A stretch of DNA of 36,148 nt from Cyanobacteriota bacterium erpe_2018_sw_21hr_WHONDRS-SW48-000092_B_bin.40 (GTDB lineage Bacteria > Cyanobacteriota > Vampirovibrionia > Obscuribacterales > Obscuribacteraceae). Below the pieces are notes generated by a model. That model did no database searches, was not told the origin of the DNA, and worked only from the letters and a program-made list of their open reading frames with translations. Within the stretch, counting starts at the first letter, position 1; each line of letters starts with the position of its first letter. This document shows positions 17,804 to 25,637 of this stretch, in pieces. The DNA lies in NCBI GenBank assembly GCA_030917395.1, contig JAUPUU010000457.1, positions 1 to 36,148 on the forward strand, written 5' to 3'. The position numbers and the translations under genes are program-made.

Positions 17804-19078
17804 TTACCCTAAATTGCTTTCTAGTATTTCTACTAGTTGGTCAATTTCTTCTCTTGTGTTGTATGCGTGCATGCTTACTCTTAAGTAGTCGTCTTCCTCA
17901 TGCTTTTTCTCACTGCAGTGATCACCTGCGCGAACAAAAATTTCTTCAGCATCAAGCATGAAAGTCAAATCAAGTGAGCTAATTTGCTCGAAGCGAAATG
18001 AAATGATGCCAAAGCCGCTATCACAGCGGCAGATACCGATGCCCGGCGCAAAAACTATACCGGGCAAAGTGGTCAACTTTTGCCAGAGATAGACTGTCAA
18101 ATCACTCAGTTGTGCTTCGATAGCTTCAATTCCGGCCTCGGTAATAAAGTCTACGGCTTTGCTCAAAGACAATATGGCTGGAATATTTTGGGTGCCGCAC
18201 TCTAAAAGCTGGTGCAGCGGGCGACTTGGGTTAGTTGAATACTCAAGACCGTGGTCGGTTATTGCCACAGGGCTTTGACCACCAAGGCGCACTGGTTTGA
18301 TCTTGTCTGCCACTCTTGGATTGATATAGAGACCGCCGCAGCCCGGAGCGGCAAACATTTTGTGACCAGAAAAAGAAATGAATTCAACGTCGAGAGCCTT
18401 GGCGTCTACTTTTGTGTGACCAACACTTTGACTACAATCAAGAGAAATGACAACTTCGCTGCCGACAATTTCTCTAATTTTGTTTACTTCCATATCTAGG
18501 CCGAAGACATGGTGAATGTGAGCCATTGCCAAAACTTTAGTGCGTGGTGTTAGCAATTCTTTGATACTGCGCAGGTCGTAGTCGCCCACTTCGTGGATAG
18601 CAAAGTGCTTAATGGTTATCTTCTTGCCTTGGTCCGCCAACATTGATTGGACGATATACCAGGGTAGAACTGCTGACTTGTGGTCTTGGGGGCAGAGTAA
18701 AATCTCGTCGCCGTCTTCAAGATTATTGAGGCCATAGCCGAGGGCCGCTAAGTTAAGGCTATCTGTAGCACCGCTGGTGAAGACAAGATTTTTCTGTTCG
18801 CAATTGAGAAATTGAGCGACTTTGGCTCTCGTCTCTTCGATAGAGCGACTGAGCTGGGTCGACCAGGAATAGGAGGCACGGCCAGCATTGGCGCAGTTGT
18901 TGCTGTAATAATCGAATAGGGCATCGACTACAGTTTGCGGTTTTTGCGTTGTGCTGGCACTATCCAGGTAGATCAAATCAGGATGATTGGAAAATATGGG
19001 GAAGTTCGCTCTGAACGCTTGCACGTCCAGAGTAGTTGTTGCCCCAGTCCCTGGGTTCAGCTGGCAGGATTTATTCAT
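17804..19078 (-). CDS. Class V aminotransferase, SufS/CsdA-like cysteine desulfurase
   Basis: A 424-aa PLP enzyme of fold type I. An N-terminal IYLDSASTTQKP motif (36-47), the SGATDSLN cofactor loop (102-109), the PLP-lysine motif SFSGHKMF (K240) and the C-terminal VRAGDHCSE segment (382-390) are present. C388 sits where SufS-type desulfurases carry the persulfide-forming cysteine. It therefore probably removes sulfur from cysteine (or a related substrate) and passes it on. The adjacent upstream gene ends 3 bp before it and carries a rhodanese domain, a natural sulfur acceptor. No SufBCD or IscU genes are nearby, so a role in the cluster pathway rather than general Fe-S assembly is inferred. 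Confidence 0.87.
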   Translation of the reverse strand: MNKSCQLNPGTGATTTLDVQAFRANFPIFSNHPDLIYLDSASTTQKPQTVVDALFDYYSNNCANAGRASYSWSTQLSRSIEETRAKVAQFLNCEQKNLVFTSGATDSLNLAALGYGLNNLEDGDEILLCPQDHKSAVLPWYIVQSMLADQGKKITIKHFAIHEVGDYDLRSIKELLTPRTKVLAMAHIHHVFGLDMEVNKIREIVGSEVVISLDCSQSVGHTKVDAKALDVEFISFSGHKMFAAPGCGGLYINPRVADKIKPVRLGGQSPVAITDHGLEYSTNPSRPLHQLLECGTQNIPAILSLSKAVDFITEAGIEAIEAQLSDLTVYLWQKLTTLPGIVFAPGIGICRCDSGFGIISFRFEQISSLDLTFMLDAEEIFVRAGDHCSEKKHEEDDYLRVSMHAYNTREEIDQLVEILESNLG

Positions 19079-19081
19079 TGT

Positions 19082-20452
19082 TTACCTGCCGGTGCCCACT
19101 AAGCTTTTTCTCGCTCCTTCGTTTTTGGCTCGCTCTGTGGTTTTACCAGCATCGCGCCAACCAACAAAGCCGCCTTCCAGGCTAGTTATGTCTACGCCTT
19201 TAGTTTTGAAGTAAGCGGCAAAACGCTTCGATACTTCACCAGTGGGGCAGACTAGTACTACTTTTTGATCGTTGGCAAAAGGCACGCCCATATCGGCAAT
19301 GTCTTCGAGGCCATCGGTGGGAATATTGAGCGAGCCAGGTATTCTCGATGCTTTGAAAGCTAAGCTGCCGCGCATGTCGACAATCAGGGGTTTGTTGCTA
19401 GCACTGAGCCAGGTCTCTAGAGTGTCGCAATCTACTTCAGGAGCGGCGTCGGCTTGCTCTTTTGTAATTGCCTTGAGTGAGTCTTTTTTGACAGCCAGGC
19501 CAAATAATTCAGGGCGATATTTTTGTAAGTAAGAGAGATACCACTCTACCCGGTCGCAGCAGATGAAGACTGCGTTGTGCTTGCGTGTCAGGGTGCCGTC
19601 AATTTCTTTGAAATATTTGAGGGCTGCTGCCAGGCTGCCACCACCGGTCGGACCAGCGAGAATGCCACATTGGCGAATGAGCATGAGCATGGCATCAATT
19701 GATTCGTCCATTGATACTTCGATGATATCGTCGTAAAAATCTTTTCTGAACAAGCCTACTTCGTACATCTCGTCAACGTTTCTGATACCTGGAAGCAAGT
19801 GCCCTTTGCTGGCAATTACACCGACGTTTTTCAAGGCTTGATTCTTTTCTTTGAGGAAAGTGCCAGAGCCACGAGTAGAACCGGTGGTGCCAAGGCCTCC
19901 GATGAAGTAGTCAACTTCGCCCTGGTTGGCTGCTTGCAAGTCCTCCCAGATTTCTCTTCCGGTTGAATTGTAGTGAGCTTCAATGTTCTTTTCGTTGGTG
20001 TACTGAGAGGTGTGGAAATATTTGCCAGGGTTGGCTGACATTATTTGTTCGATGAAAGTAATTGGATCGTTAGGGTCGGTTGGATCTGGACATTCAGACA
20101 AACCGGGAAGCTCATCGACATCGGCACCCAGCAATTGCAAAATCTGTTTTACTTCGCGTACTTTGATGCGGTTAGTGACGATTTTAAAAGGCACACCGTA
20201 TACCGAGCAGACCAGTTGCATGGCTTTAGCCATGTTGCCACTGGAGGATTCGATTACAGTTTTGCCCTCACGGGCGATTTGTTCGATGTCGTCTTTGAGA
20301 ACGTTCCAGGCACTTTTGTCTTTTACTGAGCCAAAGGGATTTAGCAGCTCAAGCTTGGCAAAGAGATTGATATTTTTCAGGCCATGTACCTGAGGCGGTA
20401 TTTCGAACAACGGTGTATTGCCGATTAGCTCATTAACATGTTTGACTAGCAT
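19082..20452 (-). CDS. Cysteine-synthase-like (SbnA/CysK fold) enzyme fused to a rhodanese domain
   Basis: A 456-aa two-domain protein. Residues 1-290 are a fold type II PLP enzyme: NPFGSVKDKSA with PLP lysine K44, SSGN (70-73), GGLGTTGSTRG (185-195) and AGPTGGGS (266-273). Residues about 344-440 are a rhodanese domain with active-loop C402 in VCPTGEVSKR. Family members perform beta-replacement on O-acetyl- or O-phosphoserine; SbnA makes the diaminopropionate precursor of staphyloferrin B this way. The open frame extends to 20578, but I chose the ATG at 20452: it has GGAG 8 nt upstream, aligns with the usual CysK N-terminus (NELIGNTPL), and avoids overlapping the decarboxylase gene. The rhodanese fusion points to sulfur as nucleophile or sulfur donation. 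Confidence 0.88.
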   Translation of the reverse strand: MLVKHVNELIGNTPLFEIPPQVHGLKNINLFAKLELLNPFGSVKDKSAWNVLKDDIEQIAREGKTVIESSSGNMAKAMQLVCSVYGVPFKIVTNRIKVREVKQILQLLGADVDELPGLSECPDPTDPNDPITFIEQIMSANPGKYFHTSQYTNEKNIEAHYNSTGREIWEDLQAANQGEVDYFIGGLGTTGSTRGSGTFLKEKNQALKNVGVIASKGHLLPGIRNVDEMYEVGLFRKDFYDDIIEVSMDESIDAMLMLIRQCGILAGPTGGGSLAAALKYFKEIDGTLTRKHNAVFICCDRVEWYLSYLQKYRPELFGLAVKKDSLKAITKEQADAAPEVDCDTLETWLSASNKPLIVDMRGSLAFKASRIPGSLNIPTDGLEDIADMGVPFANDQKVVLVCPTGEVSKRFAAYFKTKGVDITSLEGGFVGWRDAGKTTERAKNEGARKSLVGTGR

Positions 20453-20498
20453 TACTTTTCTCCGGGTGAATATTGAAGCAGGAAAGTCTTTCTGCCTT

Positions 20499-22019
20499 TT
20501 ATGGCAACTCTTCCCAATATGGGACGTACTCGCTGTCGAGCATCCAGGTGAATTTATTGTCGCGCTCAACCACAGCAACTTTTTTCGCTACTGGGTGCAT
20601 GATTGAGGTTGATGCTGAAAAGTCCATGAAGTATCCAGCACTGTTCACAAATACAACTAAGTCGCCTGGCTTAGGCAGCTTTTTGACATAAGTGAGGTGA
20701 CGATATATTAGGTCTGATTCGAGGCAGAGATTGCCAGCGAAGTACACTCCGATTGGAGCGGCATCAGGGTTGTCGGCTGTTACTTGTTTTTCAACTATAA
20801 CGGGGTCGACAAATATTTCTTGGTCTAAGAAGGAGATATCTTGACGTTTCATATTGAGGCAGATGATGGGCTCGTTGCGGCTTGATGTGCGCACTGAGTT
20901 GACTCGGGCAACGGTGATGCCAGTTTGTTCTACCAGTGACCGGCCTGGTTCAATCCAAAGCTCAATCATGTTGTCGCGAATAATACTGGCTGCAGTGGCA
21001 TCGCCCAAATTGGCAAAGCGTTGACCCAATAGTTCGTCTAAGAAGTCTCCTCCAGTTTCAGTATCAAAGTAACTGTAGCTATTGAAATTGCCTTTTAGTT
21101 TGCCTTTATCAGATGACATGCCAAAGGCATTGTTGTGCCATGTCATTGTTGGTCTGGTGCCCAGTACAGCCTCTTTCAGGGCACTAACATAGGCGTTCCA
21201 TTCATCTTCATTTTCAAGATAGTTAACTTTGTAGCCACCACCAATGTTCAAGACTCTTGGCTCGAAATCACGACTGAGAGCTTCTTCAAATAGCTCAAGA
21301 CAGTTCTCAATGGCAATGGCTCGCTCTAAGACGCTTACCGTATCTAAGTGGAAAGAAAAGCCCAGTAGCTCAACTTCTTTGCGGTTGGCTTCAAGCAGAT
21401 CAAAGGCCACACCAACTTGTTTGATTGGCACACCAAAGCGACTGCCTTTATTGAGAAATTTGCTGTGATTGGCTTCAAACCCTGAAAGGCGCAGCAATAT
21501 TCTTGTCGCTTTTTTTACTCTCAACACTTTGCGCAGTGTCAAGATCATCTCGAGCTCTGAGATGCTATCGACGGCAATAGTGATAGCTTGCTGAATTGCC
21601 AGGCCAAGAAATTCGGCATTCTTGGGGCCAGTAGCTTCAATGCGGCTAGCATCAAAGCCAGAGCCTAGAGCATGACGCAATTCGTTGGCTGAGCTGACAT
21701 CAAGATTGGCATTTTCCACAGCTAGCCTGCGCACTAGTGAATCTGATTGATTGCACTTGTGAGCAAAGAAAACTTTGCCGATGACATTGAGGTCACGGAA
21801 GGTTTTTTGAAAGCCCTCAACGTTTTCTCCCACCAATTCAGGAAAGAGAATATTGAGGGGGCTGCCCAGGGCACGAGTTAGTTCAAACAGGGTCTCTCTT
21901 TCGGCTAGAAAGCTTTTAACCAGTGGGTGAATCTTCGGTGTGAGCGTGAGATTTTCACTAGCTTTTGGCTTTAGACTGATTTCTTCTTTGCTTTCTAGAG
22001 AGTTGATTGTCGTCGACAT
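20499..22019 (-). CDS. Fold type III PLP-dependent amino acid decarboxylase (LysA/SbnH-like)
   Basis: A 506-aa enzyme of the alanine-racemase-fold decarboxylase group (diaminopimelate, ornithine, carboxynorspermidine decarboxylases and SbnH). PLP lysine K88 lies in FFAHKCNQ. The glycine-rich phosphate loop is NIGGGYKV (258-265), the EPGRS motif is at 357-361, and the catalytic-cysteine motif GNLCLESD is at 429-436 (C432). AGYFMDF (461-467) replaces the more common GAY segment. Decarboxylation of an amino-acid-like intermediate is likely. General lysine or polyamine biosynthesis is less likely, since the gene sits inside a specialised cluster. It is separated by 22 bp from the CooC-like ATPase upstream and 46 bp from the cysteine-synthase-like gene downstream. 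Confidence 0.87.
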   Translation of the reverse strand: MSTTINSLESKEEISLKPKASENLTLTPKIHPLVKSFLAERETLFELTRALGSPLNILFPELVGENVEGFQKTFRDLNVIGKVFFAHKCNQSDSLVRRLAVENANLDVSSANELRHALGSGFDASRIEATGPKNAEFLGLAIQQAITIAVDSISELEMILTLRKVLRVKKATRILLRLSGFEANHSKFLNKGSRFGVPIKQVGVAFDLLEANRKEVELLGFSFHLDTVSVLERAIAIENCLELFEEALSRDFEPRVLNIGGGYKVNYLENEDEWNAYVSALKEAVLGTRPTMTWHNNAFGMSSDKGKLKGNFNSYSYFDTETGGDFLDELLGQRFANLGDATAASIIRDNMIELWIEPGRSLVEQTGITVARVNSVRTSSRNEPIICLNMKRQDISFLDQEIFVDPVIVEKQVTADNPDAAPIGVYFAGNLCLESDLIYRHLTYVKKLPKPGDLVVFVNSAGYFMDFSASTSIMHPVAKKVAVVERDNKFTWMLDSEYVPYWEELP

Positions 22020-22041
22020 AATTTACTTCTTCTTTGAGTTT

Positions 22042-23016
22042 TTAGACCGCTGTTAATGCTTTTTTGTTAGCCAATACTTTGCCGTAACTAAAGTCTTGGT
22101 CTAGACCTTGATCGAGCTTTTGACCGAAGTAGTCGTCTAACCAGTCGCGACAAACTTTGATGTGAGTTGCTCTTAAGCGGGTTAGATAGTCTTCCCAGTT
22201 GCGTTGTTTGCTTTCAAGAGTGGTCAATACTTTTTCAAAGACAACTTCTTGTTCTTGCATGAAGTCATCTAATGCTTCTCTCTTGCCTTGCTCAAAACGC
22301 TTCAAATGACGCGATTGCGGTACTGCTCCAAGTAGGCGATCTTGACCCACATGTTTGATGATGAAAAGCTCATCTTCTGGGCTGTCTACTTTATTGGCAA
22401 TAACATAGGTGCGCTCAGCCAGGTGTGGCGCTACAGCCAGGTAGTCGAGATAAACTTGAACTGATTTCTTGGTTGGTTCGACGACAAAGACATTCATGTC
22501 GTAGGCGAAAGACAATGATGTGGCTACGTTGTCTGTGCCAGCGGTGGTATCAGCCACCACGATGTCGCTGTCTTCGTCAAGCAGGTGGTGGAAGAATGAT
22601 TGCAAACCGGTTAGTTTAACGTGGTAGCAAGCACCACCGACATCGCTCTCTTTGTATGTGCCCACTGTCAAAAGTGAGATGTTGCCGCTATTCTGAGCAT
22701 ATTTCTTGATTAGTGGATCTGTGGCGCTAACGGCAATGAAATTAGATTTCAGTGAAGGCGGTGTGGTGCCAACCATGGTCAGGTCGCCCAAATCATCTCT
22801 TTCGCCTTTTAAGTAAGTGATGATTTCCTCTTTCACTTCTCCAAGCTCATGAGCTTCGCCGCTCAAATCAGACAGGTGTAAGGCCCCGCGCAAGTGAGCG
22901 TTGACGTCAGCATCGATGGCTAAGACATAGGGCTTTTTCTTCGCTACATAGCGAATGAAACCAGCTGATGTGGTGGTTTTGCCGGCTCCGCCTTTTCCTA
23001 AAAATGCAATTCTCAT
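22042..23016 (-). CDS. CooC/MinD-type P-loop ATPase, copy 2
   Basis: A 324-aa paralogue of the ATPase at 13390-14373. The deviant Walker A KGGAGKTT (8-15) is identical, as are the switch segment VADTTAGTDNVATSLSFAYD and most of the LLTVGTY...DVGG block, which carries C130-Y-H132 in place of the CooC Cys-x-Cys. The C-terminal halves are more divergent but still alignable (KRFEQG, QEQE). The ATG follows directly on the TAA of the upstream gene with no spacer, so translation is probably coupled. Two paralogues in one operon could form a heterodimer or serve two different client proteins. Confidence 0.88.
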   Translation of the reverse strand: MRIAFLGKGGAGKTTTSAGFIRYVAKKKPYVLAIDADVNAHLRGALHLSDLSGEAHELGEVKEEIITYLKGERDDLGDLTMVGTTPPSLKSNFIAVSATDPLIKKYAQNSGNISLLTVGTYKESDVGGACYHVKLTGLQSFFHHLLDEDSDIVVADTTAGTDNVATSLSFAYDMNVFVVEPTKKSVQVYLDYLAVAPHLAERTYVIANKVDSPEDELFIIKHVGQDRLLGAVPQSRHLKRFEQGKREALDDFMQEQEVVFEKVLTTLESKQRNWEDYLTRLRATHIKVCRDWLDDYFGQKLDQGLDQDFSYGKVLANKKALTAV

Positions 23017-24633
23017 TTACTTTTCTCCGACCGTTTTGTATGTGTTTTTCTTTTGCTCTCGGCAAACCGCCGGTATGCTTCTTGCTCTAAGGCGGCTGCG
23101 CTTGCCATTGTGGCGGAAGCGCGTTTGGGGCTCTTCTTCTTGATTTTGCCGTAGCAATACAAGTACGGTAAACCAAGGTAGCAAAGCTGAATCAGTAAAA
23201 TGGTACGAGGCTCTTGGCGGCAGCACCAGGCTATCGTTTAGAGCCAGTGTTTCGTAAACCGATGGGCAGGCACGCTCAATTTTTGTGCCTTCGTCGTAGT
23301 GCGACTTGACCACCGCTTGTGATAGATATTCGGGCAAGAATACGACTGGTAGCTCTTTGATATAGTCGTAGTCAGCTAATAGTGGGCGGATGTAGGTATT
23401 GAGCTTAGAGCGATATTCAGGCCTGGAGAGGAAATGGGCTAAGTGACTGAGGGCCTCGTGGCGTGAGACAGCGCTTTCTTGCGATTGAGCAAAGTAGTCG
23501 GCAATGGCTTTTTGAAACTTATGATCATCGAGTGACCAGTCGAGGCCTTTGGCTGCTGTGAATTTGAGGATGTTCCAAATCCATGAAGCTGTGACGCGGT
23601 GATTGCCATCGGCAATCAGGCCGTGCTCGTTTATAACAACGGGTGCAAAGCCGCGACCCACTAAGTTTATTACTTCATCGAATAGTCTCTCGCGCACACA
23701 AAACTCTGTGGCACCGAGTTTAACTAACGGATAGAGCGCTACTTCGACAAAGTTACCGGCGAATACGCCGGAGGCGAAAGTGTGTAAGTTTGCACTGATT
23801 GATTGATAGGCAATCATGGCATCTAATTCGAACAATACATAAAGTAGATTGTCCCCAATTATTTCTTGGTTGTTATTGAGGAATTGGGCTGCTTGACGTA
23901 GTGCTTGTTCCGCTGCTGCTTCTGCTTGAGCTGGGTCAATAAAAATCGATTGGTGCCAGGCTTGGCGAATTAAACGCAGTAGAGCTGTGACACTAGATAG
24001 AGAAAAACTGTCTAATTTAGCCAGTTCATAGAGAGCCTGGGCTTGGTTTTGCAGAGCGGTTAGCGTATCAAACTGATAGCTCGGTGATGGTTTATCTTCT
24101 GGTGTTTCCATTACCTGGTGCAGAAACGACAGTTGCGGCTCGGCAACATTTGTCCAAGCCCATTCTTCTGGAGCTGGGGCTTGAGTGGCAAACAAGCTGG
24201 CCCGATTGCTTTGATAGGTCTTATTGGTCTGATAGGCCGGGCTGGGTTGATGTAGCCGATTTGCTGCTTTCATGTCATACGAAAGTAGGTGTTTGAACTG
24301 GTCAAAGAGCAGGTTGCCTCTATTTACTTCGTGACAATGAAGACCGCCTGGTCCGGGAATGACTGGACCCGGAAAATAGGACGGTGTTGCCACTTCAGTT
24401 TCTGTGGCAAAATCTGTCCCTTGAGCTAGAGCTGCTTTGAGTCTCAATTGATAAAACAGAGTTGAAGCTAGGGTTGTGCAGACATCTTTCGCCTGAGCCG
24501 TGGCGATTTCATTGCCGAAATTAAGCTGGCTGGTGGTGACAACCTGAATTTTTTTCTGCTCTTGATAGACGCCCAAATTTGGCATTGAGAAAGTCAAGGC
24601 CGTGTGGTTAGTTGAAAATTGTAGGTTTTCCAT
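23017..24633 (-). CDS. ParB/sulfiredoxin-fold protein with DGNHR motif
   Basis: About 538 aa from the ATG at 24633; the open frame extends to a TTG at 24708 (563 aa) that would overlap the upstream gene by 47 bp. A segment PVVINEHGLIADGNHRVTAS (DGNHR motif at residues 342-346 from the ATG) matches the ParB/Srx nucleotide-binding core, usually DGxHR. The rest is unassigned: an N-terminal region with GLHCHEVNRGNLLFDQFKH, a helical Ala/Gln-rich middle, and a basic C-terminal tail after residue about 500. SbnI, the free-serine kinase that feeds SbnA, has the same ParB/Srx fold but is much shorter. A kinase role here, feeding the cysteine-synthase-like enzyme, is an inference. The stop codon abuts the next gene's ATG. 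Confidence 0.75.
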   Translation of the reverse strand: MENLQFSTNHTALTFSMPNLGVYQEQKKIQVVTTSQLNFGNEIATAQAKDVCTTLASTLFYQLRLKAALAQGTDFATETEVATPSYFPGPVIPGPGGLHCHEVNRGNLLFDQFKHLLSYDMKAANRLHQPSPAYQTNKTYQSNRASLFATQAPAPEEWAWTNVAEPQLSFLHQVMETPEDKPSPSYQFDTLTALQNQAQALYELAKLDSFSLSSVTALLRLIRQAWHQSIFIDPAQAEAAAEQALRQAAQFLNNNQEIIGDNLLYVLFELDAMIAYQSISANLHTFASGVFAGNFVEVALYPLVKLGATEFCVRERLFDEVINLVGRGFAPVVINEHGLIADGNHRVTASWIWNILKFTAAKGLDWSLDDHKFQKAIADYFAQSQESAVSRHEALSHLAHFLSRPEYRSKLNTYIRPLLADYDYIKELPVVFLPEYLSQAVVKSHYDEGTKIERACPSVYETLALNDSLVLPPRASYHFTDSALLPWFTVLVLLRQNQEEEPQTRFRHNGKRSRLRARSIPAVCREQKKNTYKTVGEK

Positions 24634-24661
24634 ATGGCAGTACTCGATGGCAAAAGGGGTC

Positions 24662-25495
24662 TTAAACTGTGGCCAAGTGTTGGGCCTTTCGCTCTGGGTA
24701 GACTTCAACCAGGCGCTCTTGCCAATACTTTTGTCTCTCTTCTAATTCTTTTGATGGTGCTTGCCGTTGGAAGAATTGAGTGAGCAAGTCATAAGTAGTG
24801 AGACCGTCTCTAAAGGCAAAGAGGTCGTAGCGGCAGAATGTCGCAAGAAGAATTTCTTCAGCGCCTTTGAGGTTGCCTGCGTTGTAGGCTAGCTGTGCTT
24901 CGTCCAGCAATTGCTCGATGGTCTCTTCGCTCAGTGCCGGTAGCTTATGCAGGGCATCTTGATCAAGAAATTGTTGATCAATTAAGGCCTGGAGCTTTTC
25001 TTCTACATAGCAGTCAATCATCAAATGGATGCGAGGTGTGGTGCCGAAGTTGCAAGCACTGTGGATAGTTTGTTTGGGATCAAGCTTCCAGAGATAACCT
25101 TTCTTGAAATGAACGTTTAAGCCTGGGCTTGTGATAAAGGCCTGGTCATTTGTAATCAGAGGCATGTGCAGGCGGTAGCGCGGCACGTTTTCGAGATAGA
25201 CAAAGTCACGGTGTTCATGCAGAAAAGTGCCAGGATCAAGGCGAAGGAGGCGTGAGCCCATGATATTGAAACCGCTTTCGTCAAGAAACCTCTGTAACTC
25301 AGTCAGTTTGAGCAGAAGTGGAGTGGGCTCAGGCTTAGCGCAATCATGGTAGTCGAAGTTCTCTTGCTCACCGGTGTGATTGAGCAAAGTTGCTACTTTC
25401 AGGCCGTCAGAGCCATACTCGGGGTAAGGCTCTTGCCAAATTGATTCCAGTGACATTTCTGGTGCACTGACTTGCTCAACTATTTTATTGAGCAC
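24662..25495 (-). CDS. Aspartyl/asparaginyl beta-hydroxylase-family 2-oxoglutarate dioxygenase
   Basis: A 277-aa protein, first gene of the minus-strand cluster. The Fe(II) site is H95-R-D97 in FLHEHRDF, with the distal histidine H145 in QTIHSACNFG and a 2-oxoglutarate-binding arginine R155 in TTPRIHLMID, the AspH (PF05118) pattern. Members hydroxylate Asp/Asn residues, free proline or small-molecule precursors. The C-terminal about 100 residues are a helical extension (LDEAQLAYNAGNLKGAEEIL, TPR-like). Oxidation of an amino-acid-like intermediate or client peptide is inferred. The start is GTG at 25495 or ATG at 25456; neither has a convincing ribosome site. Confidence 0.85.
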   Translation of the reverse strand: MLNKIVEQVSAPEMSLESIWQEPYPEYGSDGLKVATLLNHTGEQENFDYHDCAKPEPTPLLLKLTELQRFLDESGFNIMGSRLLRLDPGTFLHEHRDFVYLENVPRYRLHMPLITNDQAFITSPGLNVHFKKGYLWKLDPKQTIHSACNFGTTPRIHLMIDCYVEEKLQALIDQQFLDQDALHKLPALSEETIEQLLDEAQLAYNAGNLKGAEEILLATFCRYDLFAFRDGLTTYDLLTQFFQRQAPSKELEERQKYWQERLVEVYPERKAQHLATV

Positions 25496-25598
25496 AGTAC
25501 TGTCGATCGTTTTTAATTGAGCAATATACGAAAGAATTTTCCCGACCTCTTTTTACTCGATTGATGTATATGTAGATTGCATTGCTGTAAATCATAAC

Positions 25599-25613
25599 TG
25601 AAAACGGTTTCCA
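25599..25613. promoter_or_regulatory. Second, imperfect Fur-type box
   Basis: TGAAAACGGTTTCCA is a 7-1-7 inverted repeat with one mismatched pair. It lies just upstream of a possible minus-strand promoter for the hydroxylase-led operon. The resemblance to a Fur operator is moderate. Confidence 0.35.
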
Positions 25614-25637
25614 TTTTCTCTTTATGAGAGCGCTTAA

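Noticed and set aside
19082-20578. Longer version of the cysteine-synthase-like gene starting at 20578 (498 aa).
   Set aside because: The extra 42 residues overlap the decarboxylase gene, have no ribosome site and no family match; the ATG at 20452 has GGAG and the standard N-terminus.
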